A stretch of DNA of 64,000 nucleotides. It comes from Pseudomonas sp. RIT-PI-q. Its GTDB lineage: Bacteria > Pseudomonadota > Gammaproteobacteria > Pseudomonadales > Pseudomonadaceae. Numbering within the stretch: position 1 is the stretch's first letter; every line of letters starts with the position of its first letter. The stretch covers positions 186,001-250,000 of the forward strand of contig NZ_LHPC01000038.1 of NCBI RefSeq assembly GCF_001297125.1, given 5' to 3'. Below the pieces are notes generated by a model. That model ran no database searches, had not been told where the DNA came from, and saw nothing but the letters and a program-made list of their open reading frames with translations. A program made the translations under genes and the position numbers. This document shows, piece after piece, positions 25,193-33,639 of this stretch.

Positions 25193-26415
25193 GCGCCGAC
25201 ATCCAACGGCTGAACCTGCGTCTGGCCAGTGCACAGCCTTCCGCGACCTATCGAATCATGGACCGCGTGGCAGAGCGTCGCGCGCAAGGTGCGAAGATTA
25301 TCTCGCTGTGCGCGGGCGAACCTGATTTCGACACGCCAACGCATGTTCGTGAAGCGGCCATCAACGCCATCGAACACGGCCACACTCGCTACACCCAAGT
25401 CGCTGGAGCACGTTCACTGCGAGAAGCGGTGGCCGCCAAATTCCGCCGCGAGAACGGCCTGGACGTGTCGTGGCAAGACACCCTCGTGTGCAACGGTGGC
25501 AAACAGGTGATCTACAACGCCCTCGCGGCAACCCTCAACGAGGGTGACCAGGTCATTGTGCCGGCACCCTACTGGGTCAGTTACCCGGAGATGGTTCAAC
25601 TGTGCGGCGGTGAAGCCCGAATCGTGACCTGCGAGGCCGACACCGGTTTCAAGCTGACGCCCTCGGCGCTGGCCGCAGCCATCACGCCGCAGACCCGTTG
25701 GTTGATCCTCAATTCGCCGTCCAATCCGACCGGCGCGGTGTACAGCCGAGCAGAACTGCACGCCCTGGCCGAGGTTTTATTGGCCCATCCCCACGTGCTG
25801 ATTCTGGCCGATGACATCTACGAACACTTGATTTTCGATGATCAAGCGTTCCATACCCTGGCGCAGGTCGAACCACGACTGGCACCCCGAACCCTGACCA
25901 TGAACGGTGTGTCCAAGGCCTACGCCATGACGGGCTGGCGCATTGGTTTTGCTACAGGACCACGCTGGCTGCTGGAGGCCATGGAAAAACTGCAAGGGCA
26001 GCAAACCTCCGGCGCCTGTTCGATCTCGCAACAGGCCGCACTGGCTGCGCTGGAGGGTCCGAAAGATTTCATCCACCAAAGCCGTACCGCTTTCCAGCAG
26101 CGTCGCGATCTGATGGTGGCGCTGCTGAATGACACCCCAGGCCTTGAATGCATCAGTCCGGCGGGCGCCTTTTACGTCTTCGCCTCTTGTGCCGGATTGA
26201 TCGGCCGAACCTCACCCGGTGGCCGAGTGCTGCACACCGACGAAGACGTTGCCCATGCATTGCTCGACGAAGCGGATGTGGCCGTGGTGCATGGCAGTGC
26301 CTTTGGCCTGGGGCCTTACATTCGGATTGCGTATGCCTTGGATGACGCTTCATTACGCCAGGCATGCGCGGCGATTCGCCGATTCTGCAGCACCCTGCGC
26401 GGCACTCCCCTGTAG
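25189..26415 (+). CDS. Class-I aminotransferase (aspartate aminotransferase-like)
   Basis: PLP enzyme of 408 residues. LCAGEPDFDTP (40-50), NSPSNPTGAVY (175-185), ADDIYEHL (207-214) and the PLP lysine Lys243 in NGVSKAYAMTGWRIGF are all present. The start is ATG 25189, overlapping the stop of the third RraA gene and preceded by TGGAGAA. It should convert an amino acid to the matching 2-oxo acid, feeding the RraA proteins or the TPP decarboxylase. The stop codon TAG lies inside a REP element that begins at 26411. Confidence 0.88.
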   Translation: MSADIQRLNLRLASAQPSATYRIMDRVAERRAQGAKIISLCAGEPDFDTPTHVREAAINAIEHGHTRYTQVAGARSLREAVAAKFRRENGLDVSWQDTLVCNGGKQVIYNALAATLNEGDQVIVPAPYWVSYPEMVQLCGGEARIVTCEADTGFKLTPSALAAAITPQTRWLILNSPSNPTGAVYSRAELHALAEVLLAHPHVLILADDIYEHLIFDDQAFHTLAQVEPRLAPRTLTMNGVSKAYAMTGWRIGFATGPRWLLEAMEKLQGQQTSGACSISQQAALAALEGPKDFIHQSRTAFQQRRDLMVALLNDTPGLECISPAGAFYVFASCAGLIGRTSPGGRVLHTDEDVAHALLDEADVAVVHGSAFGLGPYIRIAYALDDASLRQACAAIRRFCSTLRGTPL

Positions 26416-26510
26416 GAGCGAGCTTGCTCGCGATGAACTCAAGAGCGCCGCGCTCAACCACTGAACCCCCGCCTTCGTTAACGTCCATCGCGAGCAAGCT
26501 CGCTCCTACA
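26411..26510. repeat. REP inverted pair (GTAGGAGCGAGCTTGCTCGCGATG type)
   Basis: A 100-bp element with TGTAGGAGCGAGCTTGCTCG at the left and its complement at the right, the standard REP sequence of the P. fluorescens group. Its first bases provide the stop codon of the aminotransferase gene. It differs in sequence and length from the 133-bp elements. As an RNA hairpin it may protect the upstream message. Confidence 0.9.
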
Positions 26511-26630
26511 GTGGGTCGGGGAGCTATATCAAATGGGCATATCTCAAAGACAAAAACGGTAGTCGTAGTTCAGTTCCGGCACTCCCAGAATGTGTGAAAA
26601 CACAAAAGCAGCACTGCTTGGGAGACTGGC

Positions 26631-27170
26631 ATGTCAACAGAAGCTGAACAAACCGTAGGGCAGGACTGGCAGGAGGACGTGTTCCGCGTGCTCAAGGCCC
26701 ACGACGTCAAACACGTGGTCTTCGTACCGGACGCAGGCCACTCGGCGGCCATCCGCATGTCGTATGCCGACCCGGACATCAAGGCTGTCGTTCTCACCAC
26801 CGAAGAAGAAGGCATCGGCTACCTTGCTGGCGCATGGCTCGGCGGTGAACGCGGCGCCCTCTTGATGCAGTCCAGCGGCGTCGGCAACTGCATCAACACC
26901 CTGGCCCTGCAAGTCTGTGCCGGCTTCCCACTGTTGATGGTGGTGACCATGCGCGGTGACTGGGCTGAATTCAACGCGTGGCAGAACCCTATGGGTCAGG
27001 CCACCGAAGCCTCGCTGAATCTGATGAAAGTCATGACCTGGCGCGCGGACGTTCCTGAAGACGTCGCGCCCCTTCTGCATGGTGCCGCGACCATGGCTTT
27101 TAACGGTGATTCCGCCACTGCCCTGCTGCTCGGTCAGCGCTTGATTGGAGAAAAGAAATGGGTCAAGTAA
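26631..27170 (+). CDS. TPP-dependent 2-oxoacid decarboxylase, alpha (PYR) subunit, ComD-like
   Basis: A 179-residue protein equal to the PYR half of a thiamine-diphosphate decarboxylase. VFVPDAGHSAAI and TTEEEGIGYLAGAWLGG hold the cofactor-activating Glu; LQVCAGFPLLMVVTMRGDW follows. Its closest known relatives are sulfopyruvate decarboxylase alpha (ComD) and phosphonopyruvate decarboxylase. GGGAGA precedes the ATG. It overlaps the beta-subunit gene by 13 bp. Neighbours show no sulfonate or phosphonate genes, so the substrate is more likely a carbon 2-oxo acid. Confidence 0.82.
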   Translation: MSTEAEQTVGQDWQEDVFRVLKAHDVKHVVFVPDAGHSAAIRMSYADPDIKAVVLTTEEEGIGYLAGAWLGGERGALLMQSSGVGNCINTLALQVCAGFPLLMVVTMRGDWAEFNAWQNPMGQATEASLNLMKVMTWRADVPEDVAPLLHGAATMAFNGDSATALLLGQRLIGEKKWVK

Positions 27171-27754
27171 GCGCCAACCACACCCTGTGCCGCCGCGAAG
27201 TGGTCAAGACCTTGCTGGCCGACCGCAAAGACGTGCTGGTCGTGACCGGTCTGGGCTCGGCGTCCTATGACGTCATGGCCGCCGGTGACAATGATCTGAA
27301 TTATTACCTCTGGGCCGCCATGGGCAGCGCCATCACCGTCGGTCTGGGCCTGGCGAATGCGCAGCCTGATAAATCAGTGGTTGTAGTCACCGGGGATGGT
27401 GAATTGCTCATGGGCTTCGGCGCACTGGCCACTGTCGCACTGCAAAAACCCGCCAACCTGACCATCGCGGTGCTGGATAACGGTCACTTCGGCGAGACCG
27501 GCATGCAGGTCAGCCACGCGGGATTTGGTATTTCCCTGGATCAGGTGGCGAAAACCTGCGGCTTCAGCTGGACCGATGAAATCCGTGACATGGAAGGCGT
27601 ACACAACCTGCGCGAACGCTTTGCGACGCGTGATGGCGTCAAGCTCGCGACGATCAAGATCAAAGCGGAAAACCCGCCACGGGTGCTGCCACCGCGCGAC
27701 GGTCACTACGTCAAGAATCGCTTTCGTGCCGCCTTGGGTTTCAACCCGATCTGA
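27158..27754 (+). CDS. TPP-dependent 2-oxoacid decarboxylase, beta (PP) subunit, ComE-like
   Basis: A 198-residue protein equal to the PP half of a thiamine-diphosphate enzyme. The cofactor motif runs from GDGE at 79-82 to DNGHFGETG at 107-115, with Mg-binding Asp80 and Asn108. GSASYDVMAAG and GLGLANAQPD match ComE-like proteins. It forms an alpha/beta decarboxylase with the preceding gene and would turn a 2-oxo acid into an aldehyde one carbon shorter. No aldehyde dehydrogenase is in this operon; a GabD-like one lies at 38976-40451. Confidence 0.83.
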   Translation: MGQVSANHTLCRREVVKTLLADRKDVLVVTGLGSASYDVMAAGDNDLNYYLWAAMGSAITVGLGLANAQPDKSVVVVTGDGELLMGFGALATVALQKPANLTIAVLDNGHFGETGMQVSHAGFGISLDQVAKTCGFSWTDEIRDMEGVHNLRERFATRDGVKLATIKIKAENPPRVLPPRDGHYVKNRFRAALGFNPI

Positions 27755-27820
27755 TCGCTCTTTGCCCGGACCCGGTCACGCAAGGCAGATGCCATGCGTG
27801 ACGCGTCGAGGAGAATAATA

Positions 27821-28984
27821 ATGACTGACCGAAACTCTGAAGAACTCAATGCCATCCGCGAGGGCGTACGCGCTCTGTGCGCTGAATTCGATGCGGCTTA
27901 TTGGCGCAAAGTCGATGAAGAAAAAGGCTTTCCGGAAACCTTCGTCAAGGCCCTGACCGACGCCGGTTGGCTGGCCGCGCTGATTCCGACCGAATACGGC
28001 GGCTCCGGCCTGGGGCTGGCCGAGGCCTCGGTGATCCTCGAAGAAGTGAACCGTTGCGGCGGTAATTCCGGCACCGTTCACGGGCAGATGTACAACATGT
28101 TCACCCTGCTGCGTCACGGCAGCGAGGCGCAGAAAAGTCACTACCTGCCGAAACTGGCCAGCGGTGAATTGCGTTTGCAATCGATGGGCGTGACGGAGCC
28201 CACCACCGGCACCGACCCCACCAGGATCAAGACCACCGCCGTACGCAAAGGCGACAAATATGTGATCAACGGGCAGAAGGTGTGGATCTCGCGGATCCAG
28301 CATTCCGACCTGATGATCCTGCTGGCGCGTACCACGCCCTTGGCCGACGTAAAGAAAAAGTCCGAGGGCATGTCGATTTTCCTCGTGGACCTGCGTGAAG
28401 CCATCGGCAACGGCCTGACCGTGCAGCCGATCGCCAACATGGTCAATCACGAGACCAACGAGCTGTTCTTCGACAACCTGCAGATCCCCGCTGACAGCCT
28501 GATCGGCGAAGAAGGCAAGGGCTTCCGGTACATCCTCGATGGCTTGAACGCCGAACGCACCCTGATCGCTGCCGAGTGCATCGGCGACGGCCGCTGGTTT
28601 ATCGAAAAGGCCAGCGCTTACGCCCGCGACCGCGTCGTCTTCGGTCGCCCGATCGGACAGAACCAGGGCGTGCAATTCCCCATCGCTGAAGCGCACATCG
28701 AGATCGAAGCGGCCGACCTGATGCGCTGGCGTGCCTGCGAGGAATACGACAGCGGCATCAACGCCGGGGCCAGCGCCAACATGGCTAAATACCTGGCGGC
28801 CAAGGCGTCCTGGGAGGCGGCCAACGCTTGCCTGCAAACCCACGGCGGATTCGGCTTTGCCTGCGAATACGACGTCGAGCGCAAATTCCGCGAGACCCGC
28901 CTGTATCAGGTGGCCCCCATCTCCACCAACCTGATCCTGTCGTACGTGGCCGAACACCTGCTTGAGCTGCCGCGCTCTTTCTAA
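27821..28984 (+). CDS. Acyl-CoA dehydrogenase family protein
   Basis: A 387-residue flavoprotein. GMGVTEPTTGTDPTRI-type FAD/substrate segment (near 120-136), KVWISRIQHSD, RTLIAAECIGDGRW and LQTHGGFGFACEYDVERKFRETR follow the family order. After that the usual catalytic-Glu loop (IYEGTSQIQ in short-chain enzymes) reads LYQVAPISTNLI, so the base must be elsewhere or the reaction differs. GAGGAG precedes the ATG at 27821. It lies with a CoA transferase and an ETF pair, so it probably oxidises a branched or dicarboxylic acyl-CoA such as methylsuccinyl-CoA; that substrate is inferred. Confidence 0.88.
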   Translation: MTDRNSEELNAIREGVRALCAEFDAAYWRKVDEEKGFPETFVKALTDAGWLAALIPTEYGGSGLGLAEASVILEEVNRCGGNSGTVHGQMYNMFTLLRHGSEAQKSHYLPKLASGELRLQSMGVTEPTTGTDPTRIKTTAVRKGDKYVINGQKVWISRIQHSDLMILLARTTPLADVKKKSEGMSIFLVDLREAIGNGLTVQPIANMVNHETNELFFDNLQIPADSLIGEEGKGFRYILDGLNAERTLIAAECIGDGRWFIEKASAYARDRVVFGRPIGQNQGVQFPIAEAHIEIEAADLMRWRACEEYDSGINAGASANMAKYLAAKASWEAANACLQTHGGFGFACEYDVERKFRETRLYQVAPISTNLILSYVAEHLLELPRSF

Positions 28985-29002
28985 TAACAAGAGAGATCAA
29001 TC

Positions 29003-30205
29003 ATGAGCCAGTCCAAAGACATCCGTCCGCTCGATGGCATTACTGTGGTCAGCCTTGAGCATGCCATTGCCGCGCCCTTCTGCACCCGACAACTGGCCGA
29101 CCTTGGCGCCCGCGTGATCAAGGTTGAGCGCCCTGGCACAGGCGATTTCGCCCGCGGCTACGACCACCGCGTCAACGGCCTGGCCTCGCACTTCGTCTGG
29201 ACCAATCGTTCAAAGGAAAGCCTGACCCTCGACCTGAAACAAGACACGGCCACCGAGGTGCTGGACAGCCTGTTGGCCACCGCCGATGTGTTCGTGCAAA
29301 ACCTCGCACCCGGTGCGGCGGCGCGAATGGGCTTGTCATTTGCGGTGCTGCATCAGCGATTTCCGCGGCTCATTGTGTGTGACATTTCAGGCTATGGCGT
29401 GGGCGGCCCCTATGAAAACAAAAAAGCCTATGACCTGTTGATCCAGAGCGAGGGCGGATTTCTCTCGGTGACCGGCGGCTCGGGTGAAGAAGAAATGGCC
29501 AAGGCCGGATGCTCGATCGCCGACATTGCCGCCGGCATGTACGCGTACACCGGCATTCTGTCCGCATTGCTGTTGCGTGGGCGGACCGACGAAGGCAGTC
29601 ACATCGATGTGTCGATGCTGGAAAGCCTGGTCGAGTGGATGAACTACCCGATGTATTACGCCTACGGCGGCGCGCCTCCGCCCCCTCGCGCGGGGGCCGC
29701 GCACGCGACCATTTATCCCTACGGCCCTTTCCCTATCGGTGACGGCACCACCGTGATGCTGGGTTTGCAGAATGAACGCGAATGGCAGCTGTTTTGCGAA
29801 AAAGTGCTGCTACTCCCCGAACTGGCGAAAGACCCGCGTTTTTCCGCCAACTTCAAGCGCGTCGAACACCGTCACGCGTTACGGGAATTGATCGTCGAGT
29901 CATTCGCCAGCCTCAACTTCGATGCGGTGATCGATCGACTGGAACACGCGCAGATTGCCAACGCCCGGGTCAATGACATGCAAGGCGTCTGGGATCATCC
30001 GCAACTGAAGGCCCGGGGTCGCTGGCGCGAAGTCGAGACCTCTACCGGCACCGTACCGAGCCTGATGCCGCCGGGCACCAATAACGCTTTCGAACCGCGC
30101 ATGGACGCCGTACCAGGCCTTGGCCAGCACACTGAGCGAGTGCTCAGGGAGCTGGGGCTGTCCGCGAATCGTATTGAAGAGATGCGCGCTGCCGGCGCCA
30201 TCTGA
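29003..30205 (+). CDS. Family-III CoA transferase (CaiB/BaiF)
   Basis: A 400-residue enzyme that moves CoA from a donor such as succinyl-CoA to a carboxylic acid. SLEHAIAAPFCTRQLADLGARVIKVE (two adjoining motifs at 17-42), DISGYG-x-GGPY at 127-137 and the nucleophile Asp144 in KKAYDLLIQSEGG identify the family. AAGAGAG precedes the ATG. Downstream hydratase and CitE-like lyase genes make itaconate, mesaconate or methylsuccinate the favoured acid, by analogy with the itaconate operon of P. aeruginosa. Confidence 0.9.
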   Translation: MSQSKDIRPLDGITVVSLEHAIAAPFCTRQLADLGARVIKVERPGTGDFARGYDHRVNGLASHFVWTNRSKESLTLDLKQDTATEVLDSLLATADVFVQNLAPGAAARMGLSFAVLHQRFPRLIVCDISGYGVGGPYENKKAYDLLIQSEGGFLSVTGGSGEEEMAKAGCSIADIAAGMYAYTGILSALLLRGRTDEGSHIDVSMLESLVEWMNYPMYYAYGGAPPPPRAGAAHATIYPYGPFPIGDGTTVMLGLQNEREWQLFCEKVLLLPELAKDPRFSANFKRVEHRHALRELIVESFASLNFDAVIDRLEHAQIANARVNDMQGVWDHPQLKARGRWREVETSTGTVPSLMPPGTNNAFEPRMDAVPGLGQHTERVLRELGLSANRIEEMRAAGAI

Positions 30206-30242
30206 CGGCGCCGATCCACTATTGCAGAGTGAACACTGCCCA

Positions 30243-30992
30243 ATGAAAATCCTCGTAGCGGTCAAACGCGTGGTCGATTACAACGTCAAGGTTCGCGTCA
30301 AGGCGGACCATTCCGGGGTCGACCTCGCCAACGTCAAGATGTCGATGAACCCGTTCTGCGAAATCGCCGTGGAAGAAGCCGTACGCCTGAAAGAGAAAGG
30401 ACTGGCGACTGAAATCGTCGTCGTCTCGATCGGCCCGTCCACTGCTCAAGAGCAACTGCGTACTGCGCTGGCGCTGGGTGCCGACCGCGCCATCCTCGTC
30501 GAATCCGCTGAAGACCTGACGTCCCTGGCGGTTGCCAAACTGTTGAAAGCGCTGGTCGACAAGGAACAGCCTCAGCTGGTGATCCTTGGCAAACAAGCCA
30601 TCGACAGCGACAACAACCAGACCGGCCAGATGCTCGCTGCACTGAGCGGCTACGGTCAGGGCACGTTCGCCTCCAAAGTCGAGATCAGTGGCGACAGCGT
30701 TGCCGTGACCCGCGAAGTCGACGGCGGCGCGCAGACGGTTTCCCTGAAACTGCCGGCCATCGTCACCACCGACCTGCGTTTGAACGAGCCGCGTTATGCG
30801 TCCCTGCCAAACATCATGAAAGCCAAGAAGAAGCCTCTCGACGTAGTGACTGCGGACGCTTTGGGCGTTTCCACCGCCTCCACCAACACAACCTTGAAAG
30901 TCGAAGCGCCGGCTGCACGCAGCGCGGGTATCAAGGTCAAGTCGGTGGCTGAACTGGTCGAGAAACTGAAAAACGAAGCGAAGGTGCTTTGA
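30243..30992 (+). CDS. etfB: Electron transfer flavoprotein beta subunit
   Basis: A 249-residue AMP-binding ETF subunit. It opens with MKILVAVKRVVDYNVKVRVK (start at 30243; the longer frame to 30120 is inside the CoA-transferase gene), and has NPFCEIAVEEAVRLKEKG and LGKQAIDSDNNQTGQMLAALSG, the ETF-beta signature. It passes electrons from the acyl-CoA dehydrogenase to ETF-quinone oxidoreductase, which is not in the window. Its sequence and codon choice look like those of a highly expressed housekeeping etfB, suggesting a duplicate recruited to this operon. Confidence 0.94.
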   Translation: MKILVAVKRVVDYNVKVRVKADHSGVDLANVKMSMNPFCEIAVEEAVRLKEKGLATEIVVVSIGPSTAQEQLRTALALGADRAILVESAEDLTSLAVAKLLKALVDKEQPQLVILGKQAIDSDNNQTGQMLAALSGYGQGTFASKVEISGDSVAVTREVDGGAQTVSLKLPAIVTTDLRLNEPRYASLPNIMKAKKKPLDVVTADALGVSTASTNTTLKVEAPAARSAGIKVKSVAELVEKLKNEAKVL

Positions 30993-31007
30993 GTTAAGGA
31001 GCGTGAA

Positions 31008-31952
31008 ATGACTGTCTTGGTTATTGCTGAACACGACAACAAAGTGCTGGCTCCGGCCACGCTGAACACCGTGGCTGCTGCCGTCAAAATCGGTGGCGAC
31101 ATCCACGTGCTGGTTGCAGGCCAAGGCGCTGGCGCCGTGGCTGAAGCCGCTGCGAAAATCGCTGGCGTGAGCAAAGTCCTGAACGCTGACGATGCTGCTT
31201 ACGCGCACCAGCTGCCGGAAAACGTCGCTCCTCTGGTGGCTGCTCTTGTTCAAGAAGCAGGGGCTGCGGGCTACAGCCACATCCTGGCGGCCGCCACTTC
31301 CAACGGCAAAAACATCCTGCCACGCGTTGCCGCGCAGCTGGACGTTGACCAGATCTCCGAGATCATCTCGGTCGAAAGCGCTGACACCTTCAAGCGTCCG
31401 ATCTACGCCGGTAACGCGATCGCAACCGTTCAATCGAACGCTGCGGTCAAAGTGATCACCGTGCGTGCCACCGGTTTCGACCCGGTAGCGGCTAAAGGCG
31501 GTTCTGCTTCGGTTGAAGCGGTTGGCGCTGCACACGACGCTGGCATTTCCAGCTTCGTCGGTGAAGAACTGGCCAAGTCCGATCGTCCGGAACTGACCGC
31601 TGCCAAGATCGTCGTTTCCGGCGGTCGCGGCATGCAGAACGGCGACAACTTCAAACACCTGTACGCCCTGGCTGACAAGCTGGGCGCGGCTGTCGGCGCT
31701 TCCCGCGCTGCGGTCGACGCCGGTTTCGTCCCCAACGACATGCAGGTCGGTCAGACCGGCAAGATCGTTGCGCCACAGCTGTACATCGCCGTCGGTATCT
31801 CCGGCGCGATCCAGCACCTGGCCGGCATGAAAGACTCCAAAGTGATCGTGGCGATCAACAAGGACGAAGAGGCGCCGATCTTCCAGGTGGCCGATTACGG
31901 CCTGGTGGCGGACTTGTTTGAAGCGATTCCAGAAATGGCCGCCCTGGCCTGA
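31008..31952 (+). CDS. etfA: Electron transfer flavoprotein alpha subunit
   Basis: A 314-residue FAD-binding ETF subunit. VVSGGRGMQNGDNF (203-216), ASRAAVDAGFVPNDMQVGQTG and PQLYIAVGISGAIQHLAGM with the closing NKDEEAPIFQVADYGLVADL are the alpha-subunit signatures. AAGGAG precedes the ATG, 15 bp after etfB. The gene uses GCT, GGT and CGT codons more than its neighbours do. With etfB it gives the acyl-CoA dehydrogenase a dedicated electron acceptor. Confidence 0.95.
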   Translation: MTVLVIAEHDNKVLAPATLNTVAAAVKIGGDIHVLVAGQGAGAVAEAAAKIAGVSKVLNADDAAYAHQLPENVAPLVAALVQEAGAAGYSHILAAATSNGKNILPRVAAQLDVDQISEIISVESADTFKRPIYAGNAIATVQSNAAVKVITVRATGFDPVAAKGGSASVEAVGAAHDAGISSFVGEELAKSDRPELTAAKIVVSGGRGMQNGDNFKHLYALADKLGAAVGASRAAVDAGFVPNDMQVGQTGKIVAPQLYIAVGISGAIQHLAGMKDSKVIVAINKDEEAPIFQVADYGLVADLFEAIPEMAALA

Positions 31953-31977
31953 TCACCGACCTACAGGAATGATGACG

Positions 31978-32820
31978 ATGAGCACTTTCGATTTTTCAGC
32001 CTGGATCGGCCGCCGCCAGGAAAGTCAGGACCGGATCAGTTTCACGTTGGTAAAACGCATTGCCGCGACATTCAGCGAAGCGCCACCGTTGCCGGGCGAA
32101 CCGCTACCGCCGCTGTGGCACTGGGCGTTCTTTCAAGAGCCGGTGGCCGCCAGCGAACTGGGCCCGGACGGTCACCCAGCGCTCGGCGGCTTCCTGCCGC
32201 CGGCCCACAACCGCAATCGCATGTGGGCCGGTAGCCGAATCGAGTTCTACCAACCGTTGAAGGTAGAGGCCGATGTCACCTGCGTATCGACCATTCTCAA
32301 CGTCGAGGAAAAGCACGGCCGCACCGGGTCGCTGCTGTTTGTCACGGTACGCCATGAGTATTTCCAGGACGGCCAGCGCGCACTGCTGGACGAGCAGGAC
32401 ATCGTCTACCGGGAACCGACACCGCCCAAACTGAATAGCAGCGAAACAGTTCCTGAAGGCCAATGGCAGGAACAGGTCGAACCCTCCCCGACCCTGCTGT
32501 TCCGCTACTCCGCCGTTACCTTCAATGGCCATCGGATTCACTATGACTGGCCTTACGTCACAGAGACCGAAGGCTATCCGGGGCTGGTGGTGCATGGCCC
32601 ATTGATCGCCACGCTGAACCTGCGTGCCTTTACCCGGGCGCACCCGACTGCGCGACTGCAGCGTTTCACCTTCCGTGGCCTGCGACCGCTGATTTCACCC
32701 CAACCTTTCGAGGTGGGCGGCCGTTTGACCGGTAGCGGCAAGGCGCAGCTCTGGGCCGGCAATCAGCACGGCACTGCGCAGATCGCAGAAGTCGAGTTCA
32801 GCGAGGGGGAAACAGCATGA
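31978..32820 (+). CDS. Itaconyl-CoA/mesaconyl-CoA-type hydratase (FAS1-like dehydratase)
   Basis: A 280-residue double hot-dog hydratase. The first half carries PLPPLWHWAFFQEP and NRMWAGSRIEFYQPL; the second carries YSAVTFNGHRIHYDWPY and GYPGLVVHGPL, the active-site stretch of HTD2 and mesaconyl-C4-CoA/itaconyl-CoA hydratases. Start 31978 was chosen because AGGA lies nine bases upstream; ATGs at 31969 and 31972 are too close to it. The stop overlaps the CitE-like gene by ATGA. Together they would make and split citramalyl-CoA. Confidence 0.82.
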   Translation: MSTFDFSAWIGRRQESQDRISFTLVKRIAATFSEAPPLPGEPLPPLWHWAFFQEPVAASELGPDGHPALGGFLPPAHNRNRMWAGSRIEFYQPLKVEADVTCVSTILNVEEKHGRTGSLLFVTVRHEYFQDGQRALLDEQDIVYREPTPPKLNSSETVPEGQWQEQVEPSPTLLFRYSAVTFNGHRIHYDWPYVTETEGYPGLVVHGPLIATLNLRAFTRAHPTARLQRFTFRGLRPLISPQPFEVGGRLTGSGKAQLWAGNQHGTAQIAEVEFSEGETA

Positions 32821-33632
32821 ATACGTCGGTAGTTCGTTCCGCCTTGTTTGTGCCCGCCACGCGTCCCGAACGCATCCTCAAGGCCCTCGCCAGCGGCGCG
32901 GACCGGGTCATTGTCGACCTGGAAGATGCCGTGCAGGAACACCAAAAGGAGTACGCCAGGGATAACCTTGAACGCTTTTTGAATGAACATCCGGATGCGC
33001 GGATGCTGGTTCGCGTCAATGCCGCGGATCACTGGGCACACGCTGCAGATCTGGATCTATGCCGACGCCATGCCGGCGTGACCGCCCTTCTGTTGCCCAA
33101 AGCAGAAAGCGCGGTGCAGGTGTCCACCGCGAATAGCGGCGGCAAACCTGTCTGGCCGATCATCGAGAGCGCCAAAGGCTTGGCGGCACTCGACTCGATC
33201 GCCAGCGCCCAAGGCGTTGAGCGATTGTCCTTTGGCAGCCTTGATTTGGGCCTGGACCTGAACCTGACTACTGGCAGTCGTGCCGCTGAAGAGTTCCTCA
33301 GTCACGCCCGTTATGCGGTGTTGCTGTGGACCCGGGTGGCTGGCCTGGCCCCGGCGCTGGACGGGGTTTTCCCCTCAATCCAGGACACCACCGGCCTGCA
33401 CACGGCCGTTCAGTTCGCCCGCGACATGGGCTTTGGCGGCGCACTTTGCATCCACCCCAGCCAAGTGGCAATCATTCATCAAGCGTTAAAGCCCAGCATC
33501 GAAGAGCTGCAGTGGGCACAGCGCATCATGGAAGCCGCGAGCTCAGGTGAAGGCGTTTTTGTGCTGGAGGGACAAATGGTCGATGCGCCGGTTATTGGAC
33601 GTGCGCAAGCCATTCTGCAGCGCGCGAGCTGA
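32817..33632 (+). CDS. CitE-family acyl-CoA lyase (citramalyl-/malyl-CoA lyase-like)
   Basis: A 271-residue TIM-barrel lyase. RSALFVPATRPERILKA, VIVDLEDAVQEHQK, WPIIESAKGLAAL and LSFGSLDLGLDL are the CoA-, metal- and substrate-binding segments of the HpcH/CitE family; Glu in IIES and Asp in SLDLG are the likely Mg ligands. It resembles the (S)-citramalyl-CoA lyase that ends itaconate breakdown, giving acetyl-CoA and pyruvate. It is the last gene before a strong terminator. Confidence 0.85.
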   Translation: MNTSVVRSALFVPATRPERILKALASGADRVIVDLEDAVQEHQKEYARDNLERFLNEHPDARMLVRVNAADHWAHAADLDLCRRHAGVTALLLPKAESAVQVSTANSGGKPVWPIIESAKGLAALDSIASAQGVERLSFGSLDLGLDLNLTTGSRAAEEFLSHARYAVLLWTRVAGLAPALDGVFPSIQDTTGLHTAVQFARDMGFGGALCIHPSQVAIIHQALKPSIEELQWAQRIMEAASSGEGVFVLEGQMVDAPVIGRAQAILQRAS

Positions 33633-33639
33633 ATCAAAT

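Noticed and set aside
27776..28990. A 404-codon minus-strand frame opposite the acyl-CoA dehydrogenase
   Set aside because: Mirror frame of a clear ACAD gene; no start signal or domain.
30219..31817. A 532-codon minus-strand frame opposite etfBA
   Set aside because: Antisense to two unmistakable genes; it has no recognisable domain and spans the intergenic junction.
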